Source: Oscheius sp. JU75
Taxonomy: Eukaryota; Nematoda; Chromadorea; Rhabditida; Rhabditidae
Assembly: GCA_037178855.1 (NCBI GenBank)
Contig: JASJZC010000006.1
Span: forward strand, 1,860,001 to 1,924,000
Reading direction: 5' to 3'
DNA: 64,000 nt
Numbering within the stretch: the stretch's first letter is position 1; each line of letters begins with the position of its first letter. The position numbers were made by a program, and so were the translations under genes. This document shows, piece by piece, positions 1 to 10,791 of the stretch. The notes below the pieces were generated by a model. It worked only from the letters and a program-made list of their open reading frames with translations. It searched no databases and had not been told where the DNA came from.

Positions 1-3000
1 CTTCTGGATCACGGACCAAATCAACAAGATTCTCTCGATTCATGTACTCTCGGGAATGGTATGTTTCTCGCGTCGTTCATCGAGGACAGAGTTGTTTGAA
101 AGATTACAACTTGACTATGGTGTTCTTGATACATTTGACTTGGAAAAGCTCCAGTGAGCCCCGTGCTTGGGGGCTCGGTGGTTACAATTTCTGAAGAAAA
201 TCCCATAGATGAACTAGGGAACAGTAACCGACCCTCACTATACCGTTTGCATGAAGCATAAAACGAAAGTTGTGATCTTTAGCCTAGAAAAAAAGCTAGG
301 AGGGGGAAATGCTGAAGTGCAGCGTCAGTAGTGCATTGCTATTTTCAGTATGTAGAGGGACATATGGTAATATTGAAACATTTTTCTTTTTAAATCATCC
401 GGCAGGTCAACAATAATTCTCTCGAAAATGAAATGTTTTGCATCCACGGACATTACTTTTGATATGCTACAGCTAGACTATACAATGATCTTGAAAGACT
501 GAACATTTTGCATGGCTGGAAAAGTTTGTCCAGAAATGCTCCTAATAGCAGAAAGTAATTGAGTTTATGAATAAGGCGATCTAAGCTGTAGTGCTTTATT
601 TTTTACGCACACGATATAGTATCGCATTTCCTGTTGATGTTAAAAGAGAAATACGTCAAGGAGATGTGCTCAGTCCAAAGCTCTTCAATGCCACACTGAG
701 CTATGCAATCAACAAAATCGAATGGGAAGAGGAAGGCATCCGAGTCAATGACCAACAGCTGACCATTCTACGATATGCGGACGATATAGTCCTTTTCTCC
801 AGGAGCAGGCCAGGCATGGAACGGATGATGTACAAGCACATGACTGCGATGAGGACAATTGGTCTCAAAGTCAACACCAAAAAGACGGTACTGATGTCCA
901 ATATCCAAAACAAGACACCGCTGACGGTCAACGGATCCCATCACAACTTTGTTAACAAGTTCATCTTCCTGGGATCACGAATATCGATCCCACTCTGTGA
1001 TTCCGATGAGGTCAGAAGACGAATGGAACAAACTTTTGGTGCCTTCAACAAGGTAGCGGACCTGCTAACCTGCCGCCTGAACCCTATGAAGAAATGCAAG
1101 ACGCTGTTTGAGTCATACATCAGTCCTGTGGCGTTATACGAAGCTGAGACCTGGATCTTGAAAGAAACAGAAAAGAACTACATTGAGATATGTCAAAGAA
1201 GGATGAAACGAAGGATGTTTGACATTTCCACCCTGGACAGATAACAAATGAGAGAGTGCGAGAAAAGACAAAGCTGATGGACTGGAGGAAGAAAGCACTC
1301 TGTCTGAAGCTTCTCTGTGCCGAGAAAACTACCAAGATGGAAGCCTCGAGATGGTCAAAAACGATATCAGAATGGATCCCACTGAAGAGTAGAAAAATGC
1401 CAGGAAGAAAACGTCTACAATGGATCGATGAAGTGCAAAGAGAGGTTGGACACTCGTGGTGGACAAAAACAATCAGGATGGAAGAACATCAGATCAGCAG
1501 AAGTCGAAGACTAGATAACTGCAATAGTAAATGGTATCGCATTGAAACACCAATTGTATGAAACCACCAACAATTAGTATGTTCAAGAGTTGGACAAGGA
1601 AACATTCCCGAAACTCGTTCTCTCGAAAATAGTGGTTTTTGAGCGTACCTTCAAGTCCAAGTTGAAAGCTTGACTAAATTGTGTTCTTGAAAATTTGTCT
1701 TAGACAATAAGAATACAGAGTGAACTTCAGAAAGGCTATAACAAAAAGTATTAGTAAATTTGGTTGTTGTAATTTGTAAATTTATTGGAAAATAAGATTT
1801 TCTAGGCAATCGAGCGCTACTTTATTGTCCGTCACTCTGTCTACTGTCGTCGCTCCGCGGCTCCCAGGATCGCTACCTGTGCTTTTTTCTGCATCACAGG
1901 GATTTGTCTGCTGTGTCTTCTTCCTCTGCTGGCTCATGTTCATGTCGAGGAGATAGTCATGATCGAGGGCAAGCCCGACAGCAACATCAAGTCGTGAGTT
2001 TATTACCCTGTTTCTCTCTGTCTCTGTCTCTACGTCTTCCCCTGTCTCTCTGTCTATGTCTAAAATCGAAGTTTTAGATGCAGCTCCCCGCTCCCTGACG
2101 ACACCTGGGTGGAGGTGTATTCTCTTACCATGTTCTTCTTCGGATACTGCATCCCGGCAGTCATTGTGACCTATTGTTATGCGATGCTAGTACATATGCT
2201 GAGAAAACGCTACGAACTGAATGCTACTGCCGAAAATTCAAAGACTAGACTTGTTCATAGGGTGAGTCGCAGTTGATAGATATAGATTATAGATACTAAA
2301 ATGTTTCAAGACTGGGGTATAGTTCGTTGTATAGTCGCACAAAAATTGCAAGCAATAGTAACATCGCATTAAGATAGCTTTATTGGTTGCTCATAAACTT
2401 AAAAAAATCAAATTTCCGTGACGAGTCCACTCCAAAATAAATCATTGCCACAGCCAAAACGAAAAAGCGTGAAAATTACATACGGTTGCCAAAAAGTTGT
2501 AGTGCAAAGCATAGTTTTTATAAGAGAGTTTAGTCAAGGAAATTTGTTGAGCTGGCATCATGGAGTCGAAAAAATACTGAAACTTGCAAAAAATTTAAAA
2601 AAAATGAGTGGGTCAGTTATACCTGAGCAGAAACAATTAAGCAACCCCATAGAACTCTAGCTAAGATAGCAAATAGTTCGTGTGACGGTATCCTTGATAA
2701 AATCTATGTTTCAAGAGGTTAATAAGTGTTTTGGAAAATAAAACAATCTCTCAGTATATTCATTCTGAAATTCAATGAGCAGGTCCACTTCATCGACTTT
2801 TTAGCTTTTTCATTTTTTGTTTTAACTACTATATCTGAAGTTCTGGAAACTGCTCGATCGTTCGATCTTCGTTGGGGACTTTCTATAAAAAACACAACTT
2901 CCAGGTCTCCAAGTCGATTCTCTACGTGACAGCCTTCCACTTTGCATGCTGGACCCCGTTCTGGTCAATGACTATTCTCCCGATTCTGGATCATCGATGG

Positions 3001-4092
3001 CTCAACATTGATCTTCGGGTAAGAGTTTTTTTTCTATCAAAATTTCATGGATCGAAACACCAACCGATTGAAAGGCACGAACGGTTGCTAGTTATGAGAA
3101 ACTTCTGAAACAACTTTTCAGGCACAAAAATTTTTCGCACTGAGTCAAAGTACATGTCCCTGTAGATGAAAGCATAAATCGAAACGGTAATCTCGGAAGG
3201 TGAACTGTTGCCAGCTAAGAGATGACCATGAAACTTGAGTCTTTCCGGCCTGCCACGTGTACGAAAGCGTGTATAAAGAAGTGGCGCTATAAATGCAGTT
3301 CTTGAAACATGAACCAGTATAATTCTAAAACACATGACCAACTTAGTCATATTAAATTTTGGTGTCAAACTATGAGGCACACGGTGGCAGAGTAAAGTTC
3401 ATGAAGCATAAATTGTTAGTTCAGAAGGTTGTAGGTTATTGTGGGCAAAACAATGTTGCTGGATAATATGTGTCTAAAACATAAACTTTGTTTCAAAAAC
3501 TGATATGAACAACGAAGTCAATAAACTTTGACATCCTATTTTACCTTTGGTATAAGTCTCACCATACACGGGCTATAAAATTCGCGACGTTTTAGCTATC
3601 AATAAGTTGAAACATGGACTTTTCTCAGAACCCGTGTGCAGTCAAAATTATGAGCCAAATACTGTGACCCTATAAATAGAGATCTGAAACATAAACCTTT
3701 TGGTCCAAAACACAAGATGGTCATCCAACTTGGTCATTTTGTTCATTTTCCGTTTTTGTTCATATTCGTTTTTTTGTAACATATGACAAGCAGAGACTAT
3801 TATGAAACAGCACGGGTGAAAAAGAAAACTCCATGAAACATAAACGCTTTCGATTTGCAATCTCCAGAAATCTTATAATTTCCAGCACAATCCGTTCTTC
3901 ATCAAGGCTCAGTTCTTCAACACGGCTCTTCCCTACGTCAATTGTAGCTTCAATTGGTGTTTCTACGTTCTTCTGAATCAGCGACTTCGACGTCAGATCT
4001 TCCGAAGAAGCTCCACGCATGTCAATACGACCAAACGGGAGGATCACAGCCCGTTCTTTGGGGTCCTTACCCATGATCCGCATGAGCTTTGA
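1..4092 (+). CDS. Class A (rhodopsin-type) peptide-like GPCR, 5' end outside the window
   Basis: Exons read at <2-58, 1806-1993, 2078-2261, 2905-3018 and 3886-4092, with GT-AG introns and consistent phase. The order matches helices 3 to 7: a TM3 segment ending at 58; ERY (DRY equivalent) at the start of the next exon, then a hydrophobic TM4; a TM5 exon (FFFGYCIPAVIVTYCY); a TM6 exon with the CWTP motif; and a last exon with TM7 followed by a basic helix-8-like stretch and a stop at 4090. Helices 1-2 and the N-terminus lie upstream of the window. The layout and CWxP suit a neuropeptide-type receptor; the ligand cannot be told. The TM7 NPxxY motif reads NWCFY, with Trp for Pro. The first visible intron (59-1805) holds a LINE remnant; the last (3019-3885) is filled with short degenerate repeats. 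Confidence 0.85.
591..1550 (+). mobile_element. Non-LTR retrotransposon (RTE-like) 3' remnant in a GPCR intron
   Basis: The frame from 591 encodes the C-terminal half of a reverse transcriptase: RQGDVLSPKLFNATL, then YADD at about 773-784, then the thumb and C-terminal region typical of RTE-like LINEs (the block with QRRMKRRM). The endonuclease and N-terminal RT are missing. At about 1240 a one-base deletion shifts the reading into the frame starting ITNERV, which runs to about 1547 with the usual terminal block ending in GRKRLQW and W-rich residues. It is 5'-truncated, frameshifted and dead. It lies in the same orientation as the host GPCR, inside the intron 59-1805. Confidence 0.8.
3040..3860 (+). 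repeat. Degenerate TGAAACATAAA-type repeat array in a GPCR intron
   Basis: At least ten imperfect copies of a TGAAACATAAA-like word occur here, for example near 3162, 3301, 3399, 3474, 3611, 3684 and 3832, often 58-137 bases apart and followed by a T-rich stretch. Related words occur near 254 in the first intron, in the FATP introns at 53-58 kb, and in the gene-poor tract at 47.8-50.7 kb. No open frame or transposon ends were seen. I cannot tell whether it is an old satellite-like intron filler or a functional element. Confidence 0.5.
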
Positions 4093-5051
4093 GCGGGAAA
4101 AGGGGCTTCGTTCTGCTTTTGTACCGGAAAGTACCTATGAACCGATTTTTGTGATGATACTGGGCGCATTCTAGGGCCTCCTTACGATCTCTGTTGATCA
4201 CTTCAACACTTTTTTGTATTTTGACTATGTCGAGTTGGTATGGAAATGAAGTTTGTCTCAAGAGGGAAAACAGTATGAGAGAGTTTACGGCCCGTAGAGT
4301 CAAGTAAAGGTTACAGAAGAAAAGTATTGTGTGACATCCAATAGTGTACCACATACAAGGAACATATGGAAAAGGTGAAACACATCTCGAATTTTCCATG
4401 GTCATTATAACTGGAAACGTTCAGCATATTCGTACTGTCTCCACAGTAATTTTCACATCAGTATAGGTTAGGCTATGCCCAATCAAATCCGTACAAATTA
4501 ACAAGGAGATCTCGAACCCATACAGTTCTGGCCAAAGAGATCACACCCGAGCTCACCCTGTCACAGTAGAAGAGGTCATGTCTTGGTAGAACTATTCCAA
4601 CCTGTACCGTCTTGGGAAAGAGAGGGCATATACGTACCGTCTAAACTAGGAGGGTATCGTCCATACTATTTAGGTAAAAATGGTCCCTTCTGAGTTATCT
4701 GACAAGGGCCTGTACCGTCTCGGTATAAATGTTTGTCTGCCTATCCTGAGATTCTCGTACAAACTGCATCATAGACTGGCCACAACATTGTTTACTTGGC
4801 AGCAGGAGACACACATGAGTCTTGCAAAGAAAACCCACTCCCGTATCATCTAAACAGGAGAGTTCTCGTCGTCTTCTCTGCGATGTCTCAGTAGGCAGGT
4901 AATCTCGACGAAGTCCTAAATGTAAGGTCTTTTTAAAGCTGTAATTACAGATTTTTGCAACAATTTCCTTCTAAAAACTTTCAAAACTTTTCTATTAGAA
5001 AAAAAAACATTTGACAAGGCCTTGGCAATCGACTCCGTCCCGTCACAGAGC
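4093..5051. other. Intergenic, no gene seen
   Basis: Between the GPCR stop and the EB1-like start I see no supported exon. Short open frames on the minus strand (4067-4405) lack recognisable motifs. Around 4600-4720 the word GTACCGTCT recurs (about 4602, 4634 and 4711), suggesting an old degraded short repeat. The promoter of the next gene should lie here, but no clear TATA or initiator element can be defended. Confidence 0.4.
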
Positions 5052-6342
5052 ATGGATGCTCGCAAGAAGGCTCGTCGAGAAGTCGCCAACTGTGCTGTCA
5101 AAGACCCCTACCGGTCGATGTCCAGGAACGCCATGGCTTGCTGGGTGAGTCTACTTTCTGTTCTTGTGTTCTTATCCCTTTGACTGTCTCTGTCTGTCGG
5201 TTTTACCGTATTCTTCTGTAGTCTATTGTTTCTGTCTCTGTCCCTAGTCGCTACCTCTCTGTCTCTCCCACTAACCCAGTCCATTTCCAGTTCATCCCAC
5301 ACACTGGCACAAGCCACAATCTCGCAGAGCTCTCCACTGGCGTGATCTACAGCCGTCTGCTGGCCCAACTCTTCCCAGACTGCCTGAACACGAGGAAACT
5401 GAAGACGGGACTCAAGCTCACCGACCGCGACAAGCTGCACAATTGGAAGGTCTTCCAGCTTGGTCTCATGAACCTCAAACTGAACAAGGAGGTGGACATT
5501 GAGCAGATGATTAAGCCGACCAGCGTCTGCAGCTTCGAATTCTGCCGCTGGTTCATCGCCTTCCACAGTCATCACTCTCCCGCCGACGGTCTTGTCCCTC
5601 AGGCCATGTGGAAGCTGCCCACTTCACGTCTCAGGATGCCACCGACGCCACCCCGTCCCCAGCCAACTCCCAGGGCCAGGACCGTCTCCGACCTCGAGAC
5701 TTTGACCGAAGATGAGGAAGACACGACTCAGAAAAATGTCGCTTGCTCGCCGATCAGGATTCTCTGGGAGGAAGAAGAGGAGCAGAGACCGCTGGCTCAG
5801 AGGGCGTCCGTCCGCTTCCAGGTTCCTGACCAGGCTAGTCCTTTCAACCAATTATTCTAAGCAGCTGTCTCTGTACCCAATGTCTAGTGTTTCTCTAAGC
5901 GGAGCCTTGCTCTCTAATGGTGTCGTAAACGAATCCAAAGCAATCTTGACCTTTCTAGACCGTCTCTGTCAGCAGCCTCGCTCATCGCGTCGAGCGCTCT
6001 GCGATCTTCCCTCTCCCAGACGTCGACATCTTCCAGACAGACGAGCAGAATGAGGACACAGATAGTCTTCCCGCCCTGAGTCCGATTCTGGCCAACGAAG
6101 AGAATGAGAGTGAAGAAGAGGAGGGGCTGATCCCCGAAGAGGACGAGATTATCCTGTCGGCCGAGAAGACCCAGGTGGAGACGGATGAAGAGGAGGAGAT
6201 CCGACCAGCCGATGCTGATGCTGTTCCCAGAACTCCGAGAACGCCCAGATGGAAGCCTGAATTTCAGTGGGACATGGTATTGCGCTCGTCGAGCAAGAAG
6301 ATGGCCAAGAAGGAGGGCGTTGAAGAAGAGCCGCAGACCTAA
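5052..6342 (+). CDS. EB1/MAPRE-like calponin-homology protein with a long acidic tail
   Basis: Three exons, 5052-5144, 5291-5821 and 5959-6342 (335 residues), all in phase 0. Residues about 20-130 align by eye with the EB1-type CH domain: LSTGVIYSRLLAQLFPDC matches the EB1 'GAAYCQFMDMLFPGC' region, DKLHNWKVFQ matches 'EYIHNFKVLQ', and FEFCRWFIAF matches 'FEFIQWFKKF'. EB1 proteins bind growing microtubule ends through this domain. After the CH domain comes a Pro-rich linker, then a strongly acidic tail; I see no EB-homology coiled coil and no C-terminal EEY/F, so it is a divergent relative rather than a canonical EB1. The start is the ATG at 5052, which places the CH domain near the N-terminus. 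The second donor (CAG|GTTCCT) is weak but is the only one that keeps the frame. AATAAA follows the stop by about 20 bases. Confidence 0.75.
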
Positions 6343-6363
6343 GAAGAACAATGCAGCAATGAC

Positions 6364-6369
6364 AATAAA
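6364..6369 (+). terminator. AATAAA polyadenylation signal of the EB1-like gene
   Basis: A canonical hexamer lies 22 bases after the TAA stop, followed by a T/GT-rich stretch suitable as a downstream element. Confidence 0.6.
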
Positions 6370-6829
6370 CTTCTTGTGTGGTTTCTCTTCCTCTTTGTCT
6401 CTTTGTCTCTCTCTGGTAAAACAAGAAGGGATGAATCGATAAAGACACACAGACCATGAGTATTGTTCCTCTGCACCTCAAACCGGAAGATAGTAGTAAT
6501 TAAATTTCCTTTTTTTCTCCAGAAAATTAAGAATAAAAGCGGTTTGGTAATACTCACCCATCTCAATCATATGATTTATATGAAACTTATATGTGTTCCT
6601 TTTGATCATTCAAGATCAAATCTATAGATTCGGCTCACAGAGCCACTCTTATCTCAGGGGAGGATGGGAAAACAAAGCAGAGCTGTATACCCCGGCGGTC
6701 GAACGGAAAAAGAAAAGGAGCTTGGTACGACAGAAATGTGTGATACCAGGCTTACGAACACTTTATAAACTGTTGGTTAGAAATTTGGGAGGATAAACAA
6801 CTGCTGATCAGCCGATAAACACGAGGATC
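6370..6829. other. Intergenic, nothing recognised
   Basis: No exon, RNA gene or clear repeat was recognised between the EB1-like gene and the LINE remnant. Confidence 0.4.
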
Positions 6830-7610
6830 TAGTGGAGATCGACATCCACCGCGGAGTTCGTTAATACTGCGTGCTCACCCCACTCCTCTTCAACGCTATG
6901 TTCGAAGACATCTTCAGACGACTCAATTGGGACATCTTCGGCTTCAGCATCAACGGCCGTAAGCTGAACCATCTTTGCTACGCCGACGATGTCGTCGTCG
7001 GCGTAGCAAAGGGAAGAGCCTGAGAGCAGTACAGGCGACCGAAATGGAGCAAACAAGCCGTAGGATTGAATTGGAAATCAATCTCCGCAAGACAGTTGAT
7101 GACCAATGCCTACGAGGGGGATCTGCTTCTATCTGGCCAACGAATCCAATTTGTCCAGCACTTCACCTATCTTGGAAGTTCGCTTACATGCACCTTAGAA
7201 GATCGGAGCTGCATGGGGTGCGTTCAATGCCTATCGTCTGTTTCTTACCAAGAGGGCCGTGCCGACAAGGATGAAGCGAGTCTATCTGACCTGTATCGTG
7301 CCAAGTCTGCTGTATGGCTGTGAAGTTTGGACCCTTCAAGCTGATGAGTTGAAGAAGCTGGCAACCGTACAGAGACGACAGTAAAGAGCAATGGCCACTG
7401 TTCACGACCGCGTGAGAAACGAAAATGTTCGAAGAATGACCCAGCTCCCCGACATCTTGAACCTGGCTTGGAGGAGAAAGGAGAAATCCGAGAGGATTGG
7501 AAAGGAGCTTGAGAGCACCCGCAACATCAATGTGGGCGTCAAGATTGGACGGCGACGAGTGGGTTCGAGCCATGGGAGCGGCAAGAGACCCAATCTAGGA
7601 ACCCCTTTAA
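6830..7610 (+). mobile_element. Decayed non-LTR retrotransposon RT remnant
   Basis: Pieces in shifting frames match an RTE/CR1-like reverse transcriptase C-terminal half: TPLLFNAMFEDIFRRLNW, the catalytic CYADD at about 6979-6993, a thumb block (FVQHFTYLGSSLT, about 7150-7190), then LLYGCEVWTL and a terminal block ending near 7600. Several frameshifts and stops break it. Immediately after YADD lies a perfect 17-bp inverted repeat that replaces the normal sequence. The 5' half is missing. Confidence 0.75.
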
Positions 7611-7689
7611 TACCGTCAAATAGAATGTTTAAATGTACTTCAGGAAAAAAAAAAGATTTGAACAGGGCGAACAAGGTAGTCTAGGCGCA

Positions 7690-8319
7690 ATTTCTATTGG
7701 ACAACACAAGCGGGCTAGAGGAGCGTATTTACTCGAAGACGTCGCAATAACTTGCAAGAAAAGTATACTTTGCTTGCGAAAATTAGTTAAATGGGGTTAG
7801 TTGAGACAAACATGACAGGGAGATAGAGACACATAAACAAAGAGCACATACTATACTCATACAGCGTTGACTATCGCCTTTTTGGGGTTTCTGGGTCGAG
7901 CCGGCCGAGCTACACATCAAATAGTTCGCAAAAATTTCCAATGGATGCAGACACCTTTGAAGTTCATGTGCCTCTAAAAGTTATGGCTCTGGTGGCTCTT
8001 AGGCGGCCCATAACCATTTTAGTTTGCCACAAATAAACAGTTCAACCCTATCTTTTTATGACAAGAGAGTCCTCGCGAGTGAAAGAGACACCTGACTTAA
8101 CCATATTCATTTTGTTTACAAGATCCGGTTGCATTCTTCTCACTAAACCTCTGAAGACGTTCTGGGACGCCTAAAGTAATCTGCATTTATGGAGCGCATA
8201 TTTCCCTGGGCCGCCTAAGATTCACCAGAGCCAATATTGCCTATTTACTCAGCTCGAAAATCTGTACAAACCAACCGTCATTTTTTTTGATCGCGGCGCA
8301 GCTGCTTCTCCAATAGCGC
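7690..8319. other. Intergenic, no gene seen
   Basis: No supported exon. Two near-identical phrases about ggcggcc(ca/ta)a and 'agagccaatattgcc' hint at old repeats, but nothing can be assigned. Confidence 0.3.
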
Positions 8320-8444
8320 AAGTTCCCAGGTTTCCCCCCAAAGCTAATTGTCAACAAAACTTTCGACTTGCCATGACTTGTCAACTTTTAACTCGTGGTC
8401 ACGGACGGACGGTCGGACACCATTGCGCTTTAGTAGTAGAGAGA
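8320..8444 (-). mobile_element. Helitron-like 5' terminal fragment
   Basis: On the minus strand the sequence begins TCTCTCTACTACTAAAGCGC directly after an A, followed by CCGTCCGTCCGT and CCACGAGTTAAAAG. The same start occurs at 10515 (minus), 61288 and about 63039 (plus), and in a looser form at 50747. A 5' TC end with TCTCTACTA, inserted after A without target duplication, is the classic Helitron 5' terminus. No helicase is attached, so this is a non-autonomous copy or fragment. Its 3' boundary is not defined. Confidence 0.5.
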
Positions 8445-8464
8445 TGGTAGTGCACAAAAAAGTT

Positions 8465-8535
8465 TGACCTCGGGAGGGTTCAAACTCGTGGTCCTCCGCG
8501 TCCAAACTCTTGCGCTTTGAAGCAGGCCGCGGTTA
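8465..8535 (-). other. Possible tRNA-derived (SINE-like) segment
   Basis: The minus strand reads like the 3' two-thirds of a tRNA: AGCGCAAGAG, an anticodon-arm-like GTTTGGACGCGGAGG, then GAGTTTGAACCC, which resembles a B box. A convincing acceptor stem and complete D arm were not found. It abuts the Helitron-like end at 8444. Confidence 0.2.
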
Positions 8536-8579
8536 AATTTCTTCTGACATACAGAAACGCGCAGACAATACAAAACAGA

Positions 8580-10197
8580 TCAGATAAAAACAAACATATA
8601 TTTAGGAGAAGTAATTAAAAGGACCATATGCCACCAAAAGATCACGATAGCCGGGGGAAACAGAACAGCTTCGAGATCGGCCTTGTAGGACGAGTAGTCA
8701 ATTGGCTCAGGAAGGCATCGGAGGCGGTAGCTTTTCTGATGAACGATGAGGTCGGAGAGGGTGCTAATGTTGAACAGCATGATGATTCAAGGGTAAACGA
8801 GTTCCCGTACAAAATAATGACAAGGAAGCTGTTAGTTGCCTGGTTCAGTACGAATACCATTGAACGTCTGGAATAGTAGTCCTCTGTTTCTATGACGTAA
8901 TGTTCTCCTACTGCTCTCCTCAAAGCAGTTATTGTATTACCATCTACATTTCCTTCGAACTTTCTGATCTTCAAAGGTCGAGTCGCTTGTTTCCAACGCT
9001 GAAAATCACGAAATGCACAGTATCTATGTCTCTCTGTGTTACCTCAATAACTGCGACCGGTATGCTTGCATCGTACCATAGCATTTTAAGTTTCTCTGCA
9101 GAAGAGAATGCCGCATCTAATACATCGATTGTTATCTCTTGAAACCTGATTCTTCTCGGTTCCTAATCAAAAGTTAACATTACAAATTATAGTTACCAGT
9201 TTGTGAAGTACATTATTCCAAAAGGCAAGGGTCAATACATCAGTGTGAATGCCCTGCTTCTTCATCCACGGCTTCATCGCCCAAGCTTTGTACTCCATTG
9301 TGTGCTTCAGCATTGGCCACTTCATCTGCCCCAGCAGATTTTCAGCATTTCTTGGCCAACTCCGAGCAACGTGAAGAGACTTAATTCTACTGAATGTGAA
9401 GGGGATAATGGTTATTTGGTTCTTGATTCGGACAGATCCTCCTCGTGCAAAGTCGCGAGTCACGTATAATGCTTTCTGAAATTTGTATCTGGACTCGATG
9501 CTGAAATACATACAAGGCGACTTTTAACACCGTAAATATTCAATAGACTGTTCCTGATCCGAATGTTGAATTTGGACTTCTTGTCGGTCAGAAAAGTGCT
9601 GATACTCTTGCAGAGCATGTGAGACCTGGCAAAGGCTCGAGAGTGCATCTAAATTTGGTATGAGAGACAGAGACACAGAGGTACAGAGACAGAGAGACAA
9701 ACCTTTGCAAAGACTGCCAGCAGATCTTTTTGGTTCAAGGGACCGCGATCCACAGGCCCAGGTAGTGGTAGAGAGTATTGTCCGCGTTTCGTCAGAGCAT
9801 CCAGGTACTGTCCCTTCCAGTTTGAACACTTTTTTCGTGGTTTCGTGTCTTCTCGTCTCTGTCTTTTGACTTCTTCTGGCTCGTCGTCGCTCTCCTCAAC
9901 GTCGTCCTCAGAGAAATCTTCTTCATCGAATGTCTTCTTCTCTTCAATGTATCGTCTGAGGAAACCTCTTCTCGCTTTGAACTCCTTGTCACTGAGCTGA
10001 AAGCCAAAGTTTGCGAGGGAAAGAAGAATGTTGACCTTGGAAACGTGAACGTCGCTGTCAGTGAGCAAGTCTTCGGGGAAGAGGGTTTTCGAAACGTCGT
10101 CTTCATCCTCTGAACTTTCATCTTCGTTCGAGCTTTTATCTCCTGCATCCTCTGAAGCTGTGTCTTGATCGGAGTTCCTCTTCCTCCAAACGAACAT
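8580..10197 (-). CDS. Unrecognised protein with acidic N-terminus, six exons and tiny introns
   Basis: Minus-strand exons 10197-9703, 9625-9531, 9500-9197, 9162-9043, 8998-8811 and 8763-8580 give one 461-residue frame. The introns are 77, 30, 34, 44 and 47 nt, all GT-AG with consistent phase. The first about 125 residues are rich in Asp, Glu and Ser with a basic patch (EEVKRQRRED), typical of a nuclear protein's disordered head. The rest is globular-looking, with basic and aromatic segments (NWKGQYLDALTKRGQ; SRYKFQKALYVTRDF) and a hydrophobic C-terminal end. I do not recognise the family and propose no function. The 30-nt intron (9501-9530) contains the only stop codon separating two otherwise continuous frames. 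The last exon join (ATT TT|C ACC) is inferred from phase and from the more protein-like frame; reading through instead gives a different C-terminus ending near 8642. Confidence 0.65.
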
Positions 10198-10389
10198 CTT
10201 GGTCTTCTCCGTTCGAGTTCATCCTGAATCCTACTTATACAATTTGTATGGCAACCTGGAAAAGAGCCAATCGTTTTAAGACGCAAAAGGAGAGCTGGGT
10301 AGAGGAAAACGTTCAAACCAGTCGCCTACGCTTCCGGCAGAGCGACCCAGTACTCTCTTGGACTGTTTGACTCTCTTCTAACTCGTCCC

Positions 10390-10515
10390 GTCAACTCTAA
10401 TCTGGGAGAAACGGCTACAAAAACTGCTGCTTTCCCAATATATACCATGACTTGCCAAGCTTTTGTTTCGCAGTGACGGACGGGCGGAAACCATTGCGCT
10501 TTAGTAGTAGAGAGA
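10390..10515 (-). mobile_element. Helitron-like 5' terminal fragment
   Basis: The minus strand starts A|TCTCTCTACTACTAAAGCGC at 10515, then GCAATGGTTTCCGCCCGTCCGTC and AAAAGCTTGGCAAGTCATGG, closely matching the copy at 8444. The flanking 'cgcctcttgcaaattgtaaag' just outside this end recurs at about 43166 next to the same 'cccagattagagtt' phrase found inside this copy, so the two loci share ancestry. Confidence 0.5.
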
Positions 10516-10724
10516 TGTGTAACAGACGCCTCTTGCAAATTGTAAAGGTAGGATAGCCAACAGGATAAGGTCAAATGCAATAGGATGAACAAGCATGTCC
10601 TCAATTGACATTTTGTTGACGTTATAGGACTCTGTATATCAGCGTGCTTTTGATTCCTAGACTGTTCAGACTCATCTTATTCCTATAATGAGTAGCTGTA
10701 AAAAATTCAAGGAGCAAGAAAAGT

Positions 10725-10765
10725 TGAGAACAGGTTGGTTAGCGCCCCTTTGGGGCAAAAGATCT
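10725..10765 (-). repeat. Isolated hairpin 3' end of the GCCCC/GGGGC family
   Basis: The minus strand contains GCCCCAAAGGGGC followed by a gctaaccaacctgt stretch, matching the 3' ends at about 13545, 13818 and 40655. The body is not recognised here. Confidence 0.4.
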
Positions 10766-10791
10766 TGTAAAACTGTCAATTAACCACTTTG

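Noticed and set aside
5108-5851. Minus-strand frames across the EB1-like gene
   Set aside because: They are shadows of the spliced plus-strand exons; composition is low-complexity and without motifs.
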